A DNA stretch of 64,000 bases, from the NCBI RefSeq assembly GCF_024172185.1, contig NZ_JAMZEC010000001.1, positions 6,603,001 through 6,667,000 of the forward strand, written 5' to 3'. The translations under genes were made by a program, and so were the position numbers. The notes below the pieces were generated by a model. That model saw only the letters and a program-made list of their open reading frames with translations, did not search any database and was not told where the DNA came from. The first letter of the stretch is position 1; each line of letters starts with the position of its first letter. Below, one piece after another: positions 1-7,155 of the stretch. The DNA is from Nonomuraea roseoviolacea subsp. carminata (GTDB lineage Bacteria > Actinomycetota > Actinomycetes > Streptosporangiales > Streptosporangiaceae).

Positions 1-1002
1 CGCGCGCGGGTGGGCGAACGGCCGGCCGGACAACTGGCCGCGCACCGCGCCGCCGCCGAACTCGGTGGTGTGCAGGTTGCTGTAGTACCTGCCCGGGTGG
101 GCGGCGATGCGCCGGACCACGGCGGCGGGCACCTCGGCCTCACCGGCCACCCCCGTGATCCCGGCCGGCAGCCCCTTCGGCGCGGCGAACAGGTCGGCCA
201 CGACCGCGCCGTTGCGGCCCCGCGCGCCCTTGTGGATGTGGCCGTTCGTCACGGGCGCGAGCCCCGACCAGAGGGCGGTGTAGCCGACGGTCCCGCCGTG
301 CGGGCGCAGCCACCACACGGCCCGGCCGTCCTTGTCGCCCCGCCTGGCCCCGTCCTTGGCCTGGACCTCCTGCGCGCCGTCGGCCCGCGAGCTCAGCGTC
401 GCCCGGTTGCTGCCCTGGAGCACGCCGTCGAGGTCGGCCGGGGCGGCGAGCCGGTGGAGCTGCCCGCGCACGGCCCCCTTGGGGTGGCGGGCGTCGTGCA
501 CGTTGGCGTAGAAGCCGCCCGGGTCCTCGACCAGCGCCCGGACCAGCTCGGGGTCGGCGTCCACGGCGCCGCTCACGCCGAGCACGCCGGCGGGCAGCGG
601 CTTGGTGAGGAACTCCAGCCGTACGTCGCCGTTCGCGCCGCGCGCGCCGAGGTGGATGTGGGCCGCGGTCGGGGAGCCGATCTTGTTCCAGCGGATCGCG
701 AAGGCGACCCGGCCGCCGCCGACGCGGAGCACGACGGTGGCGCGGCCGTCGGCGTCGCCCTTGACGCCCACCTCGTTCGCGCCGCGCAGCCCGGCGGCGA
801 GGTAGACGTCGCCCGCGTCGGCACGGGACACGGCCGCCTGACCTCCGGCCGCGCGGGACGTGGGCGGCGAGGTGGTGGCGGAGGCGGGCAGGGCGGTGGA
901 GGCGAGGGCCGCCGTGAGCAGTCCGGCGGCGACGACGGCGCCGGTACGGGGGAGCCTGAGGCCGCGGGTGGGCCGGGAGCTGGGCATGACAGAGCTGGAC
1001 AT
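1..1002 (-). CDS. Secreted protein with two CHRD domains (3' end outside window)
   Basis: The gene reads leftward off the window; 334 codons are visible. Residues 1-42 look like a signal peptide: Arg-rich start, a hydrophobic VVAAGLLTAALAS core, and cleavage near ASA. Two CHRD (chordin-type) domains follow at about 67-183 and 204-325. Each has the family's HIH-x-GARG motif (AAHIHLGARG near 113-122, GHIHKGARG near 254-262) and a late GAVRGQL strand. CHRD domains are extracellular beta modules of unclear biochemical role. The start is the ATG at 1002, because AGAGG lies about 7 nt upstream; ATG 987 is a second in-frame candidate. Its promoter matches the one in front of the nearby ECF sigma gene, so it is probably a target of that sigma. 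An intrinsic terminator separates it from the sigma operon, so it is transcribed on its own. Confidence 0.85.
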   Translation of the reverse strand, partial: MSSSVMPSSRPTRGLRLPRTGAVVAAGLLTAALASTALPASATTSPPTSRAAGGQAAVSRADAGDVYLAAGLRGANEVGVKGDADGRATVVLRVGGGRVAFAIRWNKIGSPTAAHIHLGARGANGDVRLEFLTKPLPAGVLGVSGAVDADPELVRALVEDPGGFYANVHDARHPKGAVRGQLHRLAAPADLDGVLQGSNRATLSSRADGAQEVQAKDGARRGDKDGRAVWWLRPHGGTVGYTALWSGLAPVTNGHIHKGARGRNGAVVADLFAAPKGLPAGITGVAGEAEVPAAVVRRIAAHPGRYYSNLHTTEFGGGAVRGQLSGRPFAHPRA

Positions 1003-1052
1003 CGCGAACCTCTGCATTCGGGCGTTCGGGCGTTCGATTCGGTACGGCAGGC

Positions 1053-1083
1053 AGTACGAGGCCCGGACGCGCTGAGGTTCAAC
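1053..1083 (-). promoter_or_regulatory. Putative ECF-sigma promoter of the CHRD gene
   Basis: On the minus strand the -35 element GTTGAACC (1083-1076) and the -10 element CGTACT (1058-1053) are separated by exactly 17 bp. The same two elements with the same spacing occur upstream of the ECF sigma gene at 2557-2527. A GAAC-type -35 is typical of ECF promoters. The expected start site is near 1046, giving a leader of about 45 nt. Confidence 0.6.
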
Positions 1084-1122
1084 CCGCGAATGTGTAAAAG
1101 TACCGACAGACCACAGGGCACG

Positions 1123-1155
1123 AAAAATGCCCTCCCACCATGGGTGAGAGGGCAT
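1123..1155 (-). terminator. Intrinsic terminator of the sigma/anti-sigma operon
   Basis: On the minus strand a 13-bp stem with one mismatch, built on GATGCCCTC pairing with GAGGGCAT around a 3-nt loop, is followed directly by TTTTT and CG. It lies 27 nt past the anti-sigma stop and upstream of the CHRD promoter, so it ends that operon before the CHRD transcription unit. Confidence 0.75.
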
Positions 1156-1181
1156 CGGGCACGCGCTTCCGGGCGCGGACG

Positions 1182-1904
1182 TCACACGTTGACGGTGAGC
1201 AGTTTCTGCCCCGCCGAGGTGACCACCTCGAAATGGTCGATCTTCTCCAGCGGATCAGGGCTTCCCCCGTGCGTGTACAGCGGCTCGGGCTGGCCCGGCA
1301 CCCCGTAGCCCGCCGACGGCACGGCCCACCCCGTCATGACCCGCCGCTGCCCCGACTTCGACACCGACACCAGCTCGCACTCCAGCGGGCCCTTCACGCC
1401 CGACAGCTTGAGCGCGGCATGGGTGCCCCACGCCTTCGACTCGATGACCAGGCCGCCCGTCACGCCGGCGGCGCCGGTGCCGGCCACGGGTGTGCCGTCG
1501 GCGTAGAACTGCTCGGCCGGGCCCAGGTGGTTGTGCTGCCCGGACGCCGCGACCGCCGGCGCCCCCGAGTCGCCGAGCTGGGTGCCGATCGTCAGGCCGC
1601 CCGCCACCAGCGTCACCGCGGCGGCCATGCCGATCACGATCGTGCCCCTGCGCGCGCGGCGGTCGGCCGCCCGCTTGCGCCGCATCAGGTCGACGACCTC
1701 CGCCTCGCCGCGCGACGGCGGCGGGCCGAGATCCTCCAGAGGGCCGATGCCGACGAGCGCGCCCGCCACCCCCGACAGGTCGGCGAGCTCGGCGGCGCAC
1801 GGCGGGCAGGTGGCCAGGTGCTCCTCGAAGGCGGCCTTGTCGTCGTCGTCCAGCAGGCCGAGGGCGTAGGCGCCCACATCGGTGTGCTCCACTCGCGACG
1901 TCAC
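1182..1904 (-). CDS. RskA-like transmembrane anti-sigma factor
   Basis: 240 aa. The cytoplasmic N-terminus carries a zinc anti-sigma (ZAS) motif: H29, C33 and C36 in EEHLATCPPC. One membrane helix lies at about 88-108, and the remaining ~130 residues are extracytoplasmic and RskA-like. Proteins of this type hold their cognate ECF sigma at the membrane and release it by regulated proteolysis. The GTG start overlaps the sigma stop by 4 nt (GTGA), and a GGAGGAGAGGGG ribosome site lies inside the sigma gene, so the two are translationally coupled. Partner specificity follows from this arrangement; the inducing signal is not visible. Confidence 0.88.
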   Translation of the reverse strand: MTSRVEHTDVGAYALGLLDDDDKAAFEEHLATCPPCAAELADLSGVAGALVGIGPLEDLGPPPSRGEAEVVDLMRRKRAADRRARRGTIVIGMAAAVTLVAGGLTIGTQLGDSGAPAVAASGQHNHLGPAEQFYADGTPVAGTGAAGVTGGLVIESKAWGTHAALKLSGVKGPLECELVSVSKSGQRRVMTGWAVPSAGYGVPGQPEPLYTHGGSPDPLEKIDHFEVVTSAGQKLLTVNV

Positions 1905-2497
1905 GCCGTCACCCCCCTCTCCTCCAGTGCGACGCGCAGGGCGCGTACCGCGTAGTACACCCGGGACTTCACGGTGCCCACGGGAATCCCGAGGGCCTCG
2001 GCGGCGTCGTTCACCGACCGGTCCCGCAGGATCGTCTCGTTGAGGATCTCGCGGTGCGCCGGTGACAGCGCCCTCAGCGCGTCTGACACGAGCACCTGGT
2101 GCAGCAGTCCCTCCATCTCGTCGGGCACGGGCACGCTCTCCAGCGGCCCGTCGCCCGACTCCTGAGGGCGGGCGTCCCTGCGCCGCCGGTCATCGATGAC
2201 GATACGTCTCGCCACGGTCGCGAGCCAGGGCATCAGCGAGACCGATGCCGGGTCCAGCCGCTCCGCGCTGCGCCAGGCCCTGATCATGGTCTCCTGCACG
2301 ACGTCCTCTGCCCACTGCCTGTCACCCCCCGTCAGCCGTACCACGAAGGCGAGCAGCGGTCCGTGGTACTCCCGATAGAGAGCCGAGACGACGAGATCGT
2401 CGTCGGGCCGCACACGCCTGATCCAGTGGCTCAACCGTGGCTTGCCCATGAGGCCGGCTCCCTCGGCCGAGGGTGGGGGATACGTGCTGGTCCGCAT
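1901..2497 (-). CDS. ECF (SigK-like) RNA polymerase sigma factor
   Basis: 198 aa from ATG 2497. Region 2 (LYREYHGPLLAFVVRL through AEDVVQETMIRAW) binds core and the -10 element. Region 4 (LSPAHREILNETILRD then the helix-turn-helix GIPVGTVKSRVYYAVRALR) binds the -35. No extra C-terminal domain is present. ATG 2497 sits 4 nt after AGGGG and just downstream of the predicted promoter. The adjoining ATG 2500 and ATG 2449 (with GGGAG about 9 nt upstream) are alternatives. The SigK-like label rests on the RskA-like partner and general resemblance. The gene probably activates itself, because its promoter matches that of the CHRD gene. Confidence 0.9.
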   Translation of the reverse strand: MRTSTYPPPSAEGAGLMGKPRLSHWIRRVRPDDDLVVSALYREYHGPLLAFVVRLTGGDRQWAEDVVQETMIRAWRSAERLDPASVSLMPWLATVARRIVIDDRRRRDARPQESGDGPLESVPVPDEMEGLLHQVLVSDALRALSPAHREILNETILRDRSVNDAAEALGIPVGTVKSRVYYAVRALRVALEERGVTA

Positions 2498-2526
2498 CAT
2501 TCCCCTTTCTCGAGCTGTCGGCAGGA

Positions 2527-2557
2527 AGTACGGCCGGCGCTCCGGCCGGGGTTCAAC
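2527..2557 (-). promoter_or_regulatory. Putative autoregulated ECF promoter of the sigma operon
   Basis: Minus-strand GTTGAACC (2557-2550), a 17-bp spacer, then CGTACT (2532-2527) matches the CHRD-gene promoter at 1083-1053. The predicted start site near 2520 leaves a leader of about 20 nt before ATG 2497, which supports that start. The rest of 2558-2831 holds only the 17-codon ORF listed next; no other feature is visible there. Confidence 0.6.
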
Positions 2558-2725
2558 GACACGCCGAGAAATATGCGATTGCGCCCGGACGGGGCAGCTG
2601 CGTAGAGTCTCCGCGACGCCCGAACACCGGTGCGTCGGCGCGGCCCCCTGCGGTGGCCGCGCGGCGTGGAGAGATCGCGGAGCGCGTCGTGCGCGGCCGC
2701 GGTGCGAGAAGAGGAGGTGGAGACC

Positions 2726-2779
2726 ATGCGGATTGTTCTGTTCCGCCTGCGTGCCGTCCACTTCCGGGTGTCCGCCTGA
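2726..2779 (+). CDS. Possible 17-residue leader peptide upstream of rsgA
   Basis: ATG 2726 opens an 18-codon frame encoding MRIVLFRLRAVHFRVSA. It is preceded by a near-perfect Shine-Dalgarno, AGGAGG at 2712-2717, 8 nt from the start. That is far stronger than the signal in front of rsgA, which begins 52 nt downstream. The Arg-rich R-x-V-x-F-R-V-S-A ending loosely resembles short actinobacterial leader peptides, but without the usual HVDL or terminal Cys. It may be a translated regulatory ORF or chance. Confidence 0.35.
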   Translation: MRIVLFRLRAVHFRVSA

Positions 2780-2831
2780 GCCACCCGGCCATCCCTTCTC
2801 AGCAACTCTTCACAGCAGAGGAATCACTCCG

Positions 2832-3929
2832 TTGTCTTACGATCTTTCGCTGCTCGGCTGGACCGCGTCCCGCGCCGCCGAGCTGCCCGCCGGCACCGTC
2901 CCCGGGCGCGTCGCCCGCGTGGACCGCGGCGCCGCCGAGGTGATCACCGAGGACGGCCAGCACCACGCCCGCCACTCCGCGCGCGTGCGCCGGGCGTCCG
3001 CCGAGGACCCGGTCGCGCTGCCGTGCGTCGGCGACTGGGCCGCGCTGCGCCCGCTGCCCGAGGGCCGTTACGAGCTGGAGGCCGTGCTGCCGCGCACCAC
3101 GGCGTTCGTCCGCGGCGGCGTCGGCCGCGTCTCGCGCGGCGGCCTGTCCGGCGACGGCCAGGGCCAGGTCCTGGCGGCCAACGTCGACGTCGTGTTCGTC
3201 GCCGAGCCGTCCATGCACGCGACCGACTTCGCCGACCTCGGCCGCATCGAGCGGCTCGTGGCGCTGGCCTGGGAGTCGGGCGGCACGCCGGTCGTGCTCG
3301 TCACCAAGGCCGACCTGTTCGAGCAGGGTCTCGACGACCTGCTCGCCGACGTCCACACCGCCGCGCCGGGCGTGGACGTGCACGCCGTGTCCTCGCTGCG
3401 CGGCGAGGGTGTCGAGCTGGTGCGGGAGTACCTGGAGGGCTCGCGCACCGCCGTCGTGCTCGGCCCGTCCGGCGCGGGCAAGTCCACGCTGGTCAACGCG
3501 CTCGCCGGCGACGTCGTGATGGAGACCCAGCAGGTACGCGCCGCCGACGGGCGCGGCCGGCACACGACGGTCCACCGGGAGCTGATCCCGCTGCCCGGCG
3601 GCGGGCTGGTCATCGACACGCCCGGCATCCGCCGGATCGGCCTGTACGAGATGCACGAGGGCGTGGACCTGGTGTTCTCGGACATCGACGAGCTGTCGGC
3701 CCGGTGCCGCTTCCACGACTGCGGGCACGACTCGGAGCCGGGCTGCGCGGTGCTGGCCGCCGTGGAGAGCGGCGACCTGCCGGAGCGGCGGCTGCAGAGC
3801 TGGCGCAAGCTCCAGCGGGAGGCCGCGTGGATGGCCGGCCGCACGGACGCCCGGCTCCGCAAGGAGCAGCAGAACCGGTGGAAGATCATCCACAAGGAGA
3901 TGCGCCGCTCGGGCCGCTCCCGCCCCTGA
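2832..3929 (+). CDS. rsgA: Ribosome small-subunit biogenesis GTPase RsgA
   Basis: 365 aa. A circularly permuted GTPase that acts in late 30S maturation. An N-terminal OB-like region (about 20-115) is followed by motifs in permuted order: TKAD (158-161), P-loop GPSGAGKST (211-219) and DTPG (262-265). The C-terminal zinc knuckle has C292, H295, C297 and C305. The start is a TTG, because the protein homology begins at SYDLSLLGW, no in-frame ATG or GTG fits, and AGAGG lies about 10 nt upstream. It is transcribed away from the sigma operon. Confidence 0.93.
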   Translation: MSYDLSLLGWTASRAAELPAGTVPGRVARVDRGAAEVITEDGQHHARHSARVRRASAEDPVALPCVGDWAALRPLPEGRYELEAVLPRTTAFVRGGVGRVSRGGLSGDGQGQVLAANVDVVFVAEPSMHATDFADLGRIERLVALAWESGGTPVVLVTKADLFEQGLDDLLADVHTAAPGVDVHAVSSLRGEGVELVREYLEGSRTAVVLGPSGAGKSTLVNALAGDVVMETQQVRAADGRGRHTTVHRELIPLPGGGLVIDTPGIRRIGLYEMHEGVDLVFSDIDELSARCRFHDCGHDSEPGCAVLAAVESGDLPERRLQSWRKLQREAAWMAGRTDARLRKEQQNRWKIIHKEMRRSGRSRP

Positions 3930-3977
3930 CCCGTCCCGCTCCTCGCGCCGGTGTGTGCGGACGGCTCGTCCGCATCC

Positions 3978-4154
3978 GCGTGCGCACGTTCATGGCGCGG
4001 CCGTCCTGCCCGCATGCGTGCGCACGTTCATGGCGCGGGCGTCTTGTCCACGCTCACGCGGCGAGCAGATCGGGAGCCCGGCCGCACGTGTACGCGGGGA
4101 GCGGGTCGGCCGGGCTCGGCCGCACGTGCACGCGGGGAGCGGGTCGGCCGGGCC
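3978..4154 (+). repeat. Two successive 38-bp tandem duplications
   Basis: The 311-bp gap between rsgA and the phosphoribosyltransferase holds two separate duplications with the same 38-bp period. A 23-bp core (GCGTGCGCACGTTCATGGCG then CGG) recurs at 3978 and 4016. A 37-bp segment starting CGGCCGCACGTG recurs at 4079 and 4117 with one mismatch. No ORF with coding signals is visible. Confidence 0.8.
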
Positions 4155-4240
4155 GGTCTGGTCGCAACGGGTACGCCGGTGTGCGGAGCCGGGCGGATGC
4201 GTGGGCGGGGGAGCGGTGCCGGGCGGGGTAGGACCAGGGC

Positions 4241-4888
4241 ATGGACGTGTTCGCGGACCGGGCCGAGGCCGGTGAGCTGCTGGCCGAGCGGCTGCGCGAC
4301 CTCCGCGACCCCGTGGTCCTCGCCCTGCCCCGGGGCGGCGTCGCCGTGGCGCTGCCCGTCGCCCGGCGGCTGGGCGGCGTGCTGGACGTGCTCGTCACCC
4401 GCAAGATCGGCTATCCGCCGATGCCCGAGCTGGGCGTCGGCGCGATAGCCGAGGGCGGCGAGCCCGTGCTGGACCTGCCGCTGCTCGCCCGCCTGGGGCT
4501 GCAGCCGTCGTCCGTGGCCGGCGTCGTCGAGGACGAACGCCGCGAGCTGGCCCGGCGGGTACGGGTCTACCGGGGCGACCGGCCGCTGCCTGAGCTGACC
4601 GGGCGCGAGGTGGTCGTGGTGGACGACGGGCTCGCGACCGGCGGCACCGCGCGGGCGGCGCTGCGGGCCGTGCGCCGGGCGAAGCCGGCCTGGCTCACCC
4701 TGGCGGTGCCCGTCGGGGCCCGCGAGACGGTGCACGCGCTGCGGGAGGAGGCCGACGACGTGGTGGTGCTGGCGATGCCGCCGGACTTCCGCGCGGTCGG
4801 CCAGTGGTACGTCCACTTCGACCAGCTCAGCGACGCCGACGTCCTCGACCTCCTGAACCAGGGCAGGGAAGGAGAGCCGAGCCCCTAG
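4241..4888 (+). CDS. Phosphoribosyltransferase-family protein
   Basis: 215 aa. The type-I PRTase PRPP-binding signature VVVVDDGLATGGTA lies at 124-137. The N-terminal half has the ALPRGGVAVALPVA strand-turn typical of stand-alone bacterial PRTases of unknown substrate. No fused hydrolase domain is present. ATG 4241 is preceded by AGGA at about 8 nt. The substrate, a base or a role in thiol or nucleotide salvage, cannot be read from the sequence. Confidence 0.8.
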   Translation: MDVFADRAEAGELLAERLRDLRDPVVLALPRGGVAVALPVARRLGGVLDVLVTRKIGYPPMPELGVGAIAEGGEPVLDLPLLARLGLQPSSVAGVVEDERRELARRVRVYRGDRPLPELTGREVVVVDDGLATGGTARAALRAVRRAKPAWLTLAVPVGARETVHALREEADDVVVLAMPPDFRAVGQWYVHFDQLSDADVLDLLNQGREGEPSP

Positions 4889-4889
4889 C

Positions 4890-5156
4890 CGACCCTCGGC
4901 AGGGATCGTCTTCGCCACCATCGCCCTGGCCGGTGCGACGCTCAGCGTGCCGGCCCACCGGCGGGAGACGTCCGGGGCCGAGGAGGTCTCCACGGTGTCC
5001 CACCACGTCACGGTCCTGCGCCAGTGCGGCATCGTCTCCACGCGCATCGACGGCACGGCGCGGCCGAGCCGGCTGCGCAGGGACGACCTGGAGCGCCGCT
5101 TCCCCGGGCTGCTGGCCTCGGTCCTGCCCGCGGGCCCGCGCGTCAGAAGCTGCTGA
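4890..5156 (+). pseudogene. Remnant: MFS-like helix joined to an ArsR-type HTH tail
   Basis: One frame without a stop reads GIVFATIALAGATLSVPA, like the last helix of an MFS exporter. It continues into STVSHHVTVLRQCGIV and LRRDDLERRFPGLLASVL, like the recognition helix and C-terminus of an ArsR repressor. Neither half is complete and no convincing ribosome site or start precedes it (ATG 4947 would give 69 aa). The simplest reading is a deletion that fused the ends of two former neighbours. Its last 14 nt overlap the 3' end of the convergent channel gene. Confidence 0.5.
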
Positions 5157-5808
5157 GCCGCCAGGCTCTCGGCGCGACCGCGGAGTTGAGCTGGAGCAGG
5201 ACGATCAGCACGATGCTGACGTACGTGTTGATCACCGACAGCGCCACGGCCACCGCGTACAGCCCCTGGTAGCCGATGATCCGGCGCCGGTGCGCCAGGC
5301 GCGTGTCGCGGTCCACGTCCGCCTTCAGCAGCCCGGCCCGGTGCCCGTACGTGATGCTCGCCAGCAGCATCGCGCCGAGCAGCAGCAGGTCCAGCCAGTA
5401 GACGGCCAGCGCGAGCCGGTACTCGATGTACTCGCCGAGCAGCGCCGTCGAGAACGGCATGAGCGAGACCGCGGCCAGGAACGCGAGGTGGATCCACGTC
5501 AGGTGCCGGTCGGCCCGTTCGAACTGGTTGAGCTGCGTCTGCTGGCCCACCCAGAAGATGCCGAGCGTCAGGAAGCTCATGACGTAGGCGAGCAGCTTCG
5601 GCGCGAGCAGCGCGAGCGCGTGCCAGAGCTCCTGCTCCGCGCCGAGGGCGCCGCCCTCCCAGACGGGTCCCTGGTGGTGGACGGTCTCCATGACCGGCAC
5701 GTGCAGCTCCAGGACCAGCAGGGTCATGGCGATGGCGAACACGCCGTCGCTCAGCCCGGCCAGCCGGCCGATGCTGCCGCCGGAGAAACGGGTGTAGAGG
5801 GCCGGCAT
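5143..5808 (-). CDS. TMEM175-family membrane protein (DUF1211)
   Basis: 221 aa. The N-terminal helix RLAGLSDGVFAIAMTLLVLE (15-34) is the signature of TMEM175-type potassium channels; the R..FSD-like motif lines the pore in this family. About five or six membrane segments are visible, one TMEM175 repeat, so bacterial forms of this size assemble as tetramers. ATG 5808 shares one base with the stop of the upstream SDR gene (TGATG), so the pair form a coupled operon. Ion selectivity is inferred from the family. Confidence 0.82.
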   Translation of the reverse strand: MPALYTRFSGGSIGRLAGLSDGVFAIAMTLLVLELHVPVMETVHHQGPVWEGGALGAEQELWHALALLAPKLLAYVMSFLTLGIFWVGQQTQLNQFERADRHLTWIHLAFLAAVSLMPFSTALLGEYIEYRLALAVYWLDLLLLGAMLLASITYGHRAGLLKADVDRDTRLAHRRRIIGYQGLYAVAVALSVINTYVSIVLIVLLQLNSAVAPRAWRLSSF

Positions 5809-6473
5809 CAGGCGGGCTGGCCGGTGGGACGCACGACCACCGTGTTCACGTCCACGCCCTCCGGCTGGGCCAGCGCCCAGGCGACGGCGTCGGCGATGTT
5901 CTCGGCGGTGAGCAGCGGCCCGTCGGGGCGGCCGTCCGGCCAGAACGCGGTGTCCACCCGGCCGGGCGCGATCAGCGTCACGCCGACGCCGTCGCCGGTC
6001 ACCAGCAGGCGGGTGTTCTCGGCGAGCGCGGTCACCGCCCACTTCGTCACCGAGTACATGTTGCCCGGCGCGTGGCGGAACCCGGCGACGCTGCCGATCA
6101 GCACGATCCGGCCGCGGGTCTCGCGCAGCGCGGGCAACGCGGCCTTCACCAGCAGCGCCGGGCCGAGGACGTTGGTGAGCACCATCTCGCGCAGCCGGTC
6201 CGGGTCGGTCTCGGTGAACGGGCCGTGCGTGGAGAAACCGGCGTTGGCGACCACGTGGTCGAGCCTGCCGTACTCCTTGACGGTCGCCTCCACGGCGTCG
6301 CGTACGGAGTCGTGGTCGGTGGCGTCGCCGGGCAGCCGCAGCACGCCGGGAACCTGGGCGAGCCTGGCCTCGTCGCGGCCGGTGACGGCGACCGCCTGCC
6401 CGTCGGCGACCAGCCGTCGCGCGAGGGCGAGCCCGATGCCGCTCGACCCGCCCGTGATCAATGTCGTCTTCAC
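5808..6473 (-). CDS. Short-chain dehydrogenase/reductase (SDR)
   Basis: 221 aa from GTG 6473. The Rossmann motif TGGSSGIG follows MKTTLI, then NAG (ANAGFS). The catalytic Ser is in LIGSVAG and Tyr-x3-Lys is in MYSVTKWA. This is a classical NAD(P)-dependent SDR of unknown substrate. GTG 6473 is chosen over GTG 6482 because it matches the usual family start and sits 7 nt after a -10-like TACTGT, which fits a leaderless transcript. It is coupled to the downstream TMEM175 gene. Confidence 0.87.
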   Translation of the reverse strand: MKTTLITGGSSGIGLALARRLVADGQAVAVTGRDEARLAQVPGVLRLPGDATDHDSVRDAVEATVKEYGRLDHVVANAGFSTHGPFTETDPDRLREMVLTNVLGPALLVKAALPALRETRGRIVLIGSVAGFRHAPGNMYSVTKWAVTALAENTRLLVTGDGVGVTLIAPGRVDTAFWPDGRPDGPLLTAENIADAVAWALAQPEGVDVNTVVVRPTGQPA

Positions 6474-6480
6474 CGGGCAC

Positions 6481-6510
6481 ACAGTAGGGGCACAGCCCCC
6501 CAGGGGCCAA
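6481..6510 (-). promoter_or_regulatory. Candidate promoter of the SDR/TMEM175 operon
   Basis: Minus-strand TTGGCC (6510-6505), an 18-bp spacer, then TACTGT (6486-6481). The -10 ends 7 nt before GTG 6473, so transcription would begin at or very near the start codon. Confidence 0.4.
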
Positions 6511-6548
6511 TAAATGCCTTGATGGCAGGTCAGAGGTAAGGCGATCGC

Positions 6549-7022
6549 TTACGCGGCGAGGACGGCCCAGACGACTTTGCGCCGGGTGCTGGAGACGACC
6601 CAGCCCCACGTCGTGCAGATCGCCTCGACCAGTCGTAACCCGCGCCCGAACTCGGCGAACAGGTCGGGGCGGACCGTGACCGGCGCGGCCGGGCTGCGGT
6701 CGGTGACCACGCAGGCCAGCTCGGCGCCGTAGGCCAGCAGCCGCAGCTCGTCGATGCCGCCGCCGTGGCGCATCGCGTTGGTGACCAGTTCGGAGACCAC
6801 GAGCTGCGCCTCGAACGCCACGGCCTCGGACCCCCAGTCGGTCAGCGTGTGGTCGACGAAGCGCCGCGCCGAGGAGACGCACGCGGGCTCGACCAGCCCG
6901 TGGAAGGGGAAGACCACGTCGCAGGGCGTCGGCAGCCCGCCCAGCAGGACGGACGCCAGCCATTCCGGCGGCCGGGCCCCCGCCGCGGCGGCGGCGTGCG
7001 GCCGTGCGTCGAAAGTCGTCAT
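6549..7022 (-). CDS. Anti-sigma-type ATP-binding protein (HATPase_c_2)
   Basis: 157 aa from ATG 7022. The GHKL fold is visible as ELVTNAMRHGGG (N-box), then a DRSPAAP region and a GRGLRLVEAICTTWGW G-box. This is the RsbW/SpoIIAB-like ATPase that actinomycetes carry next to XRE/DUF397 pairs. It has no dimerisation domain, so it is unlikely to be a sensor kinase. GGGGG lies about 5 nt upstream of ATG 7022; ATG 7064 is an alternative that would add 14 residues. The gene is divergent from the XRE regulator and shares its 130-bp control region. Confidence 0.8.
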   Translation of the reverse strand: MTTFDARPHAAAAAGARPPEWLASVLLGGLPTPCDVVFPFHGLVEPACVSSARRFVDHTLTDWGSEAVAFEAQLVVSELVTNAMRHGGGIDELRLLAYGAELACVVTDRSPAAPVTVRPDLFAEFGRGLRLVEAICTTWGWVVSSTRRKVVWAVLAA

Positions 7023-7107
7023 CGTGGCCCCCGATGCGCGGTCTGTTAAGTGATCCACAGCCATCTTTACGGCATGCGCTTTCCGATGCAAGACTTTTCA
7101 TCGTTTA

Positions 7108-7138
7108 CAGATGCAAATCGCATCTGCACGTGCAGATG
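7108..7138. promoter_or_regulatory. Overlapping palindromes: operator of the XRE/ATPase pair
   Basis: A perfect 18-bp palindrome CATCTGCACGTGCAGATG at 7121-7138 overlaps a second inverted repeat, CAGATGC (7108-7114) with GCATCTG (7120-7126). The 10-bp core TGCACGTGCA recurs upstream of the DUF397 gene at 8127-8136. It probably binds the XRE protein, with autoregulation. Confidence 0.6.
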
Positions 7139-7155
7139 ATCTAGGAGCGGACGGA

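Noticed and set aside
2442..2831. N-terminal extension of RsgA in the same frame
   Set aside because: The extra ~130 residues are Arg/Pro-rich shadow sequence crossing the divergent ECF promoter; family homology starts at the TTG.
4920..5156. Functional ArsR regulator
   Set aside because: The N-terminal half is missing and the frame begins in transporter-like sequence with no ribosome site.
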